Shown piece by piece: positions 57,702 to 64,000 of a DNA stretch of 64,000 nucleotides (the stretch's first letter is position 1; every line of letters begins with the position of its first letter). The DNA comes from UBA1672 sp963977495. GTDB taxonomy: Bacteria > Pseudomonadota > Alphaproteobacteria > Micavibrionales > Micavibrionaceae. The DNA lies in contig CAXBOT010000001.1 of NCBI GenBank assembly GCA_963977495.1, positions 930,001-994,000 on the forward strand. The letters run 5' to 3'. Position numbers and translations under genes: made by a program. The notes beneath the pieces were generated by a model, which worked only from the letters and a program-made list of their open reading frames with translations, ran no database searches and had not been told where the DNA came from.

Positions 57702-58103
57702 CTATCCGCGTGTTCCCAAACCGATATCTTTGGCCAGTTTACTGCGGCGCTTGGCATAGCTTGGCGCGACCATCGGATAATCCGCAGGCAAGCCCCAGCG
57801 CTCTCTATATTGTTCCGGCGTCATGTTATACGCCGTTTTCAAATGACGCTTGAGCATTTTCAATTTTTTACCATCTTCCAAACAAATCAAGAAATCATCT
57901 GTGATTGAACGCTTGATCGGCACAGCCGGTTGCGGTCTGTCGGCGGCGACGGCACCCTCTGCCGTTACACTTGATAGAGATTTAAACACCTGATCAATCA
58001 TCGCCGGCATGTCTTCTGCCGCCATTGTATTGTTTGAAACATAGGAGGATACAATTTCTGTCGTCAGGGATAATAACTCACCGCGGCTAATTTCTTCACT
58101 CAT
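57702..58103 (-). CDS. MucR/Ros-family transcriptional regulator
   Basis: MucR proteins are global alphaproteobacterial silencers of cell-surface and motility genes. The 133-residue product has a long N-terminal part (LLSLTTEIVSSYVSNNTM, often involved in oligomerisation) and the C-terminal DNA-binding part FLICLEDGKKLKMLKRHLKT, AYNMTPEQYRERWGLPADYP, PMVAPSYAKRRSKLAKDIGL. The second zinc-type histidine is alanine (KTAYN). ATG 58103 and GTG 58106 are both possible starts. A perfect -10 box, TATAAT at 58205-58210 on the minus strand, lies about 100 nt upstream without a good -35 box. Confidence 0.92.
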   Translation of the reverse strand: MSEEISRGELLSLTTEIVSSYVSNNTMAAEDMPAMIDQVFKSLSSVTAEGAVAADRPQPAVPIKRSITDDFLICLEDGKKLKMLKRHLKTAYNMTPEQYRERWGLPADYPMVAPSYAKRRSKLAKDIGLGTRG

Positions 58104-58252
58104 CACTGTTACAACTTTCTTTAAAATTATATTTGATCATATCTGCTGAAAAACACTCTTAATACAGGCCAATACCATACACAGTTTTCCCTTGATCTCA
58201 AGATATTATAGCACAAGATCGGCAATGAAGATGATTGTATGAAACAAAAGAT

Positions 58253-58954
58253 TTACTTCAATGTGCGCGGCGGATTTTTAGGTGTTCCGATTTCCGGCAA
58301 TCGCAGATATACAGGGTCACACACCGCTGCCGACGCAGGATTATTTTCAAAGGATTTTATTGCCAGTTGCGCGATGATTTGCGCCTTGGGCATGGTGATA
58401 TGATGATATGGGATTGTTTGAGCACTTTCCTGTGCGTAGCGTTCCACGGCATCACCAACATATATGCATTTTCGCACGCCAATGCTCGCCATAATTTCAT
58501 CAGCGCCCAGCGCCCCTGCTTCACCGATTTTGTGCTCAACGCCTGATCCGAACAGTTGGAAGTAGTAATCTTTGCGCTTTGTTTCCAGAATAACCGCATA
58601 AGCCGATGCGGCGTCACCGGCCTCTGCCTGCTTATCATCAAGGTAACTGCCCAAGACGGCCTGAAAGCAACACACACCAACCACAGGCTTGTTTAACACC
58701 ATACCGATTGATTTCGCCGTTGCCAGACCAATACGCATCCCTGTAAAAGCACCCGGGCCATGCGTCACGGCAATCATGTCCAGCGCGTCATACGATGTAT
58801 CAGCGCAAGATAAAACATCATTCACCAAAGGGATTAACTGCTCCGCCTGCCCCCTTGATATATCAATGTTTTTTTCAGCCAAAGCACCCGCTTCACTGTC
58901 ATAGACACAAGCCGAACATCCTGTCATCGCACTATCCAATGCAAGAACGCGCAT
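58253..58954 (-). CDS. tsaB: tRNA threonylcarbamoyladenosine synthesis protein TsaB
   Basis: TsaB is the scaffold subunit that helps TsaD attach threonylcarbamoyl to tRNA A37. The 233-residue protein starts MRVLALDSAMTGCSACVYDS, has SRGQAEQLIPLVNDVL, and VTHGPGAFTGMRIGLATAKS, the family block, with a YLRLPEIG tail. TsaD was not seen in the window. It lies 15 nt from the nfu gene on the same strand. The 149 nt to mucR hold its promoter region. Confidence 0.93.
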   Translation of the reverse strand: MRVLALDSAMTGCSACVYDSEAGALAEKNIDISRGQAEQLIPLVNDVLSCADTSYDALDMIAVTHGPGAFTGMRIGLATAKSIGMVLNKPVVGVCCFQAVLGSYLDDKQAEAGDAASAYAVILETKRKDYYFQLFGSGVEHKIGEAGALGADEIMASIGVRKCIYVGDAVERYAQESAQTIPYHHITMPKAQIIAQLAIKSFENNPASAAVCDPVYLRLPEIGTPKNPPRTLK

Positions 58955-58969
58955 TGCCTAATCCCCTCT

Positions 58970-59539
58970 TTAAAACTCTGCAGATTGGCGCACTTCGGTA
59001 ATTTCAGGGATATAATGACGGAGCATATTTTCAATACCTGATTTCAACGTCACCGCAGAACTGGGGCAGCCCGAACACGCCCCTTGCATCTGCAAATACA
59101 CAATGCCGTCTTCAAAACGGTCAAAGATGATATCGCCGCCATCCATCGCAACCATCGGACGGACGCGCTCATCAAGCAGCGTCTTGATCTGTGTGGTAAT
59201 CTCATCATCTTCAACAGCAGGTTTTGCGCTCTGCTCATCCGCGTCGCTTTCGATCACAACAGGTTGCCCCGTTGAAAGATGCTCCATCAAGGCCGCAAGG
59301 ATCATGGGTTTGAGCATCGACCAATCCGTGTCATCGGCCTTAGTCACGGATACGAAATCCTGCGCCAGAAAGACACGTACAACCCCGACAATGCCGAATA
59401 ATCGTTGCGCCAGCGGTGCGTAGGTTGCTTCGGAAACTGAAGCATAGTCGCGTGTTTTGCCGGAGGATAAAACATCCTGCCCCGGTAAAAACTTCACGGT
59501 TGCCGGGTTGGGTGTGTCTTGCGTTTGTATAAACATCAT
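58970..59539 (-). CDS. Nfu-type iron-sulfur carrier
   Basis: The 189-residue protein carries an N-terminal Nfu domain (MFIQTQDTPNPATVKFLPGQ, with the family's phenylalanine and NPA) and a C-terminal NifU domain with VAMDGGDIIFDRFEDGIVYL, and the cluster-binding CSGCPSS (Cys155 and Cys158). It should bind a [4Fe-4S] cluster and pass it to targets such as lipoate synthase. Two ATGs in a row exist; the first, 59539, has AAGGAC close by. The tsaB gene follows after 15 nt. Confidence 0.93.
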   Translation of the reverse strand: MMFIQTQDTPNPATVKFLPGQDVLSSGKTRDYASVSEATYAPLAQRLFGIVGVVRVFLAQDFVSVTKADDTDWSMLKPMILAALMEHLSTGQPVVIESDADEQSAKPAVEDDEITTQIKTLLDERVRPMVAMDGGDIIFDRFEDGIVYLQMQGACSGCPSSAVTLKSGIENMLRHYIPEITEVRQSAEF

Positions 59540-59587
59540 AATGTCCTTTTGTCTTAGGCAAGTTTATACGGTGTCCGCACGCGTCAA

Positions 59588-60142
59588 TCAAGCATCCTGT
59601 TTTTTAGCCTTGATAACGGCAGGCACGCCAACGGCGATGCTATTGGCGGGAACATCTTTCAAAACCACCGCATTTGCGCCGATTGCCACGTTTTCACCGA
59701 TGGTAATACCGCCTGTGATCTTACAACCTGCCCCTAAAAATGCATTTCGACCGATGACGGGGTAGCGCTCTACCCCTCGGTTTTTACCAATCGTGACCCC
59801 TTGCAATATGGTCACGCCTGTTTCGATCACCACACTGTTACCAATAACAATGCCGCTCGCATGGGGAATGTAGATACCGCCGCGGATCGTACAGAACATA
59901 GACACTTCGCTTGCATACAGGCAACTGCTGAAATACCAGACTATACGCGCGATAAATGTGCCGATAAACGGAACTTTGCGTAATTGAATTTGCACACGGT
60001 GCCAAAATAAGAGGTGAAAGCCTCTTTCAAACAAAATGACTTTATAGCCGTGACGAAACCCTGTTTTGCCAAGCATATGCGCGTCATAATCCATTTTAAC
60101 GGCGCGCCAGAAACGATCATCTTTTATATCGGGGGTTGTCAT
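59588..60142 (-). CDS. Hexapeptide-repeat acetyltransferase (serine O-acetyltransferase-like)
   Basis: The 184-residue protein has an N-terminal helical part (AVKMDYDAHMLGKTGFRHGY, FHLLFWHRVQIQLRKVPFIG) and a left-handed beta-helix: IYIPHASGIVIGNSVVIETG, VTILQGVTIGKNRGVERYPV, IGRNAFLGAGCKITGGITIG, ENVAIGANAVVLKDVPANSI. This resembles CysE-type serine acetyltransferases, but polysaccharide acetyltransferases share the pattern. Position next to a flippase and two glycosyltransferases favours a sugar acetyl role. It is divergent from the flippase with 264 nt between the starts. Confidence 0.85.
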   Translation of the reverse strand: MTTPDIKDDRFWRAVKMDYDAHMLGKTGFRHGYKVILFERGFHLLFWHRVQIQLRKVPFIGTFIARIVWYFSSCLYASEVSMFCTIRGGIYIPHASGIVIGNSVVIETGVTILQGVTIGKNRGVERYPVIGRNAFLGAGCKITGGITIGENVAIGANAVVLKDVPANSIAVGVPAVIKAKKQDA

Positions 60143-60282
60143 TTTATTTTCTCACCTTAATGCACACATAAAGATCATTTCACCGTTAAAATCAAGAGGT
60201 ACGATTCTTGCATGTCCCACTTCCGCATAAAAACAGCCCTTATCGTAAATGAAAAGATCAGCGAACGGAATAATTTTAAATG

Positions 60283-60314
60283 TTGTACTCTGCCGCTAAA
60301 TTCACATATATAAA
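60283..60314 (+). promoter_or_regulatory. Candidate promoter of the polysaccharide gene group
   Basis: TTGTAC (60283-60288) is followed after 18 nt by TATATA (60307-60312), with TATAAA (60309-60314) overlapping. It lies about 95 nt before the chosen flippase start at 60407. No other strong element was seen in the 264-nt gap between the divergent genes. Confidence 0.45.
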
Positions 60315-60406
60315 CAGGCTTCGGCTATGGGACGATGCTATGCGGATTTCACACGCCGCTTTTGACACGTACACGCAGCCACAAACCCGCGAAAGATATT
60401 GAGTTA

Positions 60407-61690
60407 ATGGGGACGACATTAAAAAAACTTTTAACGCTGAATGTGTCAGTTTCGCTTTTCATTATGATGATTCGCGCAAGCTCATTGGTTATGAAGTTTG
60501 TCCTAACCCTGTTTATCGCCCGTTATCTGGGGTTTGAAGCACTGGGGATGTATGGCCTTATCGCCGCGGCATGTGTTATCGCCCCATCAACCGTCGGCTT
60601 TTCCTTCATGTACACCATAAGCCGCAAAGCCGTGATGCTCACACAAAAAGAGATCATGCGTGAATTAGGGTATTATTTTAAACTCACCATACTCATCTAT
60701 TTGGTTTTATGCGTGGCAACAGGCATTGCAGGCAGCATCCAAGGACAGCTTATTTTCTTCTTAAGCGTGCTGGCATTGGTGTTTCTTGAGCATCTCAGCA
60801 CAGATATTTATACCCTCTTGCTAAACCTGTCCAAGCCCTTAGCTGCCAATGTCCTGCACTTTATCCGTTCATCCGTGTGGATGGTGGTGTTCATGGCTCT
60901 TGCCTTTTTCGTACCATCCTTGCGCACAATGGAAACCCTTATCGTCCTTTGGGCAATCGGAAGCATAACCTCGCTCCTCTGCTTTATTTGGGTCATACGT
61001 CACTGGGAACGAGCAGAAGACACCGCCCCCGTTTCTTTGGTTTCATGGTTTACAAACGAATTTCGCGAGTCACGCACGGCCTATTTCACCAGCTTTTTAA
61101 GAAGCATCGCGCAATATTTAAATCACTTCCTAATCACGATCTTTTTGGGGATAGAACTCACAGGTATTTTTGTTTTCTATATGCAAATCACCAGCGCCAT
61201 GAGCAACCTTCTGCAAACAGGTATTATACAAATTGCAAAGCCCAGATTGATACGGCATCACAAAAGCCACAACATGGCAGAGTACTGGAATACCTATAAA
61301 CAATGCCTGAAACACACCGTTTTTACGTCTTTACTCATGTGCTGTGTGGCTGTGCCGGGTATTTATGTCCTAACGCATCACCTGATCGACAAACCCCTTG
61401 CGATTGAATGGTTATCAATTTTCTGGTGGTTGCTCGCATTATTCGTGGTCAGTAACGTGTCCGAGGTCAATAAATTGCTATTCTACAGCCAACACCGTGA
61501 TGACCTTCTGTTGAGGTTATTTGTTATGACCTTCCCCGTTGCGCTGGTTGTCAATACGATCCTTATATACACACTGGGCTTGTGGGGCGTGATTTGGTCA
61601 ACATTATTGTTGAATATCGTCGGTTTTATGCTTCAACTCAAATATGCACGAAAAATGAACAACGAACTGGAGAAATCTCATGAGCAATAA
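60407..61690 (+). CDS. Polysaccharide flippase (Wzx-like membrane protein)
   Basis: The 427-residue protein has roughly 12 hydrophobic segments, such as FIMMIRASSLVMKFVLTLFI, and GFEALGMYGLIAAACVIAP, with a central arginine- and histidine-rich loop. This matches flippases that carry lipid-linked glycan units across the inner membrane (MATE/MOP superfamily). ATG 60407 was chosen because it places the first helix near the N-terminus; an in-frame ATG at 60335 adds 24 residues with no hydrophobic part. It overlaps the GT8 gene by 11 nt, so the two are likely co-translated. Confidence 0.85.
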   Translation: MGTTLKKLLTLNVSVSLFIMMIRASSLVMKFVLTLFIARYLGFEALGMYGLIAAACVIAPSTVGFSFMYTISRKAVMLTQKEIMRELGYYFKLTILIYLVLCVATGIAGSIQGQLIFFLSVLALVFLEHLSTDIYTLLLNLSKPLAANVLHFIRSSVWMVVFMALAFFVPSLRTMETLIVLWAIGSITSLLCFIWVIRHWERAEDTAPVSLVSWFTNEFRESRTAYFTSFLRSIAQYLNHFLITIFLGIELTGIFVFYMQITSAMSNLLQTGIIQIAKPRLIRHHKSHNMAEYWNTYKQCLKHTVFTSLLMCCVAVPGIYVLTHHLIDKPLAIEWLSIFWWLLALFVVSNVSEVNKLLFYSQHRDDLLLRLFVMTFPVALVVNTILIYTLGLWGVIWSTLLLNIVGFMLQLKYARKMNNELEKSHEQ

Positions 61691-62657
61691 ATGCGCCGTC
61701 TGCTATGTGACCGATATCAATTATCTGTTGCCCTCCATTATTTCCGCAACAACGCTCAGGCGCTATATAAAGCCCGACGATGCCAGTGTTTTTATCTATG
61801 TGGTTGATACGGACGATGCACAAGTGCAGGCCATCAACAAGACGCTGCGCCCGCTTGCCATTGAACTGCACCATCTGGACAGCACGCATTACGGCGATAT
61901 TGACATCAATAAGTACAAGCAATCTCATGTGCCGCTTGCCGCTGTCGGGCGTTTTTTCCTCAGTGATGTCTTGCCTGAACATTTTGAGCATATTGTCTAT
62001 ATCGATGGCGATACATGGATTCCCAGCGACCCTTCCGCCCTTATCAAAGCCAGCATCCCCGAGGGGAAATTTGCCGCCGCCGAAGATACGCTGCACCTAC
62101 AACAACATAATAGTTGCTCAGGCTCTGCCAAGAAAATACGCCAATATTACAAAGATCTCGGTGTTAATATTAAAAACGGTTATTTCAATTCCGGCGTGTT
62201 TGCGGTTTCAAGACAAACATGGAAACAGATATCAAAAGAAGCCTATGACTATCTGGTGAATAATCTGGATGTCTGTACGCATCACGATCAAAGCGCCCTT
62301 AACGCCGTTGTCGGGGATCGCCGCCTGCGCTTATCATGCGCGTGGAACTTTCAAACGCCCTATAAGTACCTGAATATAGAGCAAAAAATAACGCCGAAAA
62401 TCTATCATTTCAGCAAACCGTTAAAACCATGGATGGGGCCAATCATCCCGTGGCAAGAGATTCACCCCGAATATACAAAGCTCGTTCAGCAATATCGTGA
62501 ATTTAATCTCCCCTTGAAAATGGTCGATGAAGAAATGATCACGCGATATAACAAAAGAGCAGAGAAAAAGCTTATTTTCGGTAAAATGCCGCTCTTGCCT
62601 GATATAACGCGTTCCTATATGGGTTTTAATCGTTTTGAAAAACAGGCTGTCCTATAG
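61680..62657 (+). CDS. Glycosyltransferase family 8-like protein
   Basis: The 325-residue protein starts CAVCYVTDINYLLPSIISAT, a nucleotide-sugar binding start, and has PLAAVGRFFLSDVLPEHFEH with VYIDGDTW (the DxD metal motif), NGYFNSGVFAVSRQTWKQIS, and HHDQSALNAV (the conserved DQ). The late HFSKPLKPW also fits GT8. It should add a hexose from UDP-sugar to a lipopolysaccharide or exopolysaccharide acceptor. It overlaps the flippase end by 11 nt and precedes the GT4 gene by 44 nt. Confidence 0.92.
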   Translation: MSNKCAVCYVTDINYLLPSIISATTLRRYIKPDDASVFIYVVDTDDAQVQAINKTLRPLAIELHHLDSTHYGDIDINKYKQSHVPLAAVGRFFLSDVLPEHFEHIVYIDGDTWIPSDPSALIKASIPEGKFAAAEDTLHLQQHNSCSGSAKKIRQYYKDLGVNIKNGYFNSGVFAVSRQTWKQISKEAYDYLVNNLDVCTHHDQSALNAVVGDRRLRLSCAWNFQTPYKYLNIEQKITPKIYHFSKPLKPWMGPIIPWQEIHPEYTKLVQQYREFNLPLKMVDEEMITRYNKRAEKKLIFGKMPLLPDITRSYMGFNRFEKQAVL

Positions 62658-62701
62658 GGCGATTTTGATCTCATCAAGCACCAACAAAGGATAATACATC
62701 A

Positions 62702-63865
62702 ATGTCGGATAGAGTTATAAATATCGACGCACTTGAAAAAAGACCGCACAGCACGGATATCTGCTTTTTCACCACCTCTATATCCGGTGGTGGCGCGGAA
62801 CGTATTATTGTTTACCTTGCAGGTCACTTTGCCACGAAAGGCTTAAATGTTGATGTTGTCGTATGTAAATCATCCGCCAAAGAAACGCTGGAAAATTTAT
62901 TACCCGATAATGTCAGGCTCATCAGTCTGAATGCACGCAGAACCTTGCTCTGCCTGCCTGCCTATTTGAAATATTTACGCACCGCCCGCCCGAAAGTCGT
63001 CCTTAGCACTATTATTCGCGCCAATATTTTGGCTGGTTTGGCTAAAATCTGCATGGCGCCGAAACATCAGCTCATCATTCGCGGGGAAATATCGCTGCAA
63101 ATGTGGAAAGATCCCGGCAAAATCATTCAATCAAAATGGTTTCTTATTCCGCTAACCGTTCTGTCTTATCCGTTTGCCGATAAATTCATCGGTGTTTCCA
63201 AAGGGGTATGCGCCGAGTTCATCAAGCTCCCCTTTGTTAAGAAAGACAAGGTGCATTGCATTTACAACCCCACAATCAATGACAACTTCACCAAAAGAAT
63301 GGACGAGGCGATCACCCTGCCCGATCAGGTTGATGCAAACCTGCCGATCATTCTGGCCGCCGCAAGATTAGCCCCTGAAAAAGATTACCCCACCATGTTC
63401 CGCGCGTTCAAAAAGGTGCGCGAACACACAGATTGCCAGCTTGTAATCGTTGGCGACGGGCATATCAGGGACGAATTAAAGGCGTTAACAAAAACGATGG
63501 GCATTGATGAGCGCACCCATTTCATCGGCTTTGTTCCCAACGCCGTGGCCTATATGAAGCGCGCCGATGTTTTTGTGCTGTCATCCTTGGCAGAGGGATT
63601 GCCCAATGCCTTGATCGAAGCCTTAGCAACAGGAACGCAAGTCGTGAGCACGGATTGCCCCCATGGGCCAAAAGAAATTCTGGAATCAGGGCGCTTTGGC
63701 GGGTTTGTATCTATTGGTGATGATGATGCCATGGCGAAAAGCATCATAGAGGCACTCAAAAATGCGAACGCCCCCATGAGCCAAGATTTAAAAGAACATA
63801 TGAAACAATTCCATATTGATTTTGTTTCACCCCGTTATGAAGAAATTGTGTGGGGCGATCATTAA
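62702..63865 (+). CDS. GT4-type glycosyltransferase
   Basis: The 387-residue protein has the GT-B layout: an N-terminal acceptor half with SISGGGAERIIVYLAGHF and IIRANILAGLAKIC, and a donor half with LAAARLAPEKDYPTMFRAFK, LVIVGDGHIRDELKALTKTM, IGFVPNAVAYMKRADVFVLS, and the E-x7-E region SSLAEGLPNALIEALATGTQ. It probably adds a sugar to the same polysaccharide handled by the two genes before it. Its stop overlaps the stop of the type I-secreted protein by 4 nt on the other strand. Confidence 0.93.
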   Translation: MSDRVINIDALEKRPHSTDICFFTTSISGGGAERIIVYLAGHFATKGLNVDVVVCKSSAKETLENLLPDNVRLISLNARRTLLCLPAYLKYLRTARPKVVLSTIIRANILAGLAKICMAPKHQLIIRGEISLQMWKDPGKIIQSKWFLIPLTVLSYPFADKFIGVSKGVCAEFIKLPFVKKDKVHCIYNPTINDNFTKRMDEAITLPDQVDANLPIILAAARLAPEKDYPTMFRAFKKVREHTDCQLVIVGDGHIRDELKALTKTMGIDERTHFIGFVPNAVAYMKRADVFVLSSLAEGLPNALIEALATGTQVVSTDCPHGPKEILESGRFGGFVSIGDDDAMAKSIIEALKNANAPMSQDLKEHMKQFHIDFVSPRYEEIVWGDH

Positions 63866-64000
63866 ACCGTAATCAAATGGCCGTTATCTTCCAGTGTGTC
63901 CGCACTGCCCATCCCTGTAATATCGGCAAGATATGCAATCGCGACAAAGTTATCGCCGCCACCATCCGCATCAATGCTCAGACTTGTGCCATAACCATTT
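63862..64000 (-). CDS. C-terminal end of a probable type I-secreted protein (partial)
   Basis: The last 46 codons read in the frame ending TAA 63864-63862 contain LSIDADGGGDNFVAIAYLAD, ITGMGSADTLEDNGHLITV. The pattern of a short glycine/aspartate-rich strand, FVAIAYL and a final hydrophobic LITV is that of the C-terminal secretion signals of large repeat proteins exported by type I systems. The main part lies past the window end. It is convergent with the GT4 gene with a 4-nt overlap. No ABC exporter or HlyD-type gene is visible. Confidence 0.7.
   Translation of the reverse strand, partial: NGYGTSLSIDADGGGDNFVAIAYLADITGMGSADTLEDNGHLITV

Noticed and set aside
60143..60282. Possible RNA gene in the gap between acetyltransferase and flippase
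   Set aside because: No stable stems or terminator were seen; only a candidate promoter further right.
1..64000. CRISPR arrays, transposases, integrases or prophage genes
   Set aside because: No direct-repeat/spacer pattern and no mobile-element protein motifs were found on either strand.

Overview
The window is a dense, mostly single-copy chromosomal segment (about 62 genes in 64 kb, intergenic gaps all below about 300 bases) from an alphaproteobacterium of moderate, slightly AT-rich composition. The lineage is inferred from a DUF6898 gene and an LdtR/PetP-type MarR gene beside hemB, a MucR/Ros regulator, a PhaR-controlled PHB locus, a ribbon-helix-helix gene joined to fumC, and the lgt / MidA / pgeF and ubiK-like / ybjN / proC blocks. 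I cannot fix the family; a Micavibrionales- or Rhodospirillales-like lineage is only a guess. No tRNA, rRNA, CRISPR array, transposase or prophage gene was seen, so most of the window looks like stable core genome.

Layout. 1-3180: glyA (cut by the window edge), rpiB, a DUF6898 gene and an LdtR-type MarR regulator run leftward and face hemB across overlapping promoters. 3400-6260: motA-motB flagellar stator genes and an exported metallo-beta-lactamase-fold hydrolase. 6290-9320: parC and recO. 9370-13180: an Ldh_2/aspartate dehydrogenase pair, a histidine phosphatase and folK-folP. 13250-19850: a Tat-exported YcbK-like protein, an L,D-transpeptidase, ilvD, two membrane PH-domain proteins and a phosphofructokinase. 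20060-26640: DUF465, purE-purK, fumC with its RHH partner, and a large AsmA-like protein. 26760-31090: a cNMP-binding protein and the PHB locus phaC-phbA-phbB with divergent phaR. 31180-41000: an exported coiled-coil protein, prfB with its programmed frameshift, a DJ-1-like protein, an OmpA-type lipoprotein, TrkH, a lipoprotein, hslO and recX. 40060-46500: a PAS sensor kinase, a phasin, an OmpR/EnvZ-type pair and an IlvE-type aminotransferase. 46600-49400: a 676-residue orphan protein behind a near-consensus promoter, and a glutaredoxin-MauE fusion. 49500-59540: ychF, pth, rplY, prs, pgeF, a MidA-type methyltransferase, lgt, a UbiK-like gene, ybjN, proC, mucR, tsaB and nfu. 59580-64000: a surface-polysaccharide group (hexapeptide acetyltransferase, flippase, GT8 and GT4 glycosyltransferases) and the C-terminal end of a probable type I-secreted protein.

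Genes that work together include the carbon-storage module (phaC, phbA, phbB, phaR and the distant phasin, linked by a shared TGC-rich motif), envelope building (LdtR, L,D-transpeptidase, YcbK-like protein, OmpA lipoprotein, lgt, AsmA), one-carbon and folate metabolism (glyA, folK, folP), purine synthesis (purE, purK, prs) and translation upkeep (prfB, pth, rplY, ychF, tsaB). The least explained items are the orphan at 46630-48660 with its unusual control region, the coiled-coil protein at 31180-33060, a DJ-1-like protein without the expected cysteine, the short PhaC without a PhaE, and the inverted-repeat operators at 2098-2120 and 45565-45602. I did not find a clear new multi-gene system; the orphan at 46630 is the best single candidate for something undescribed.
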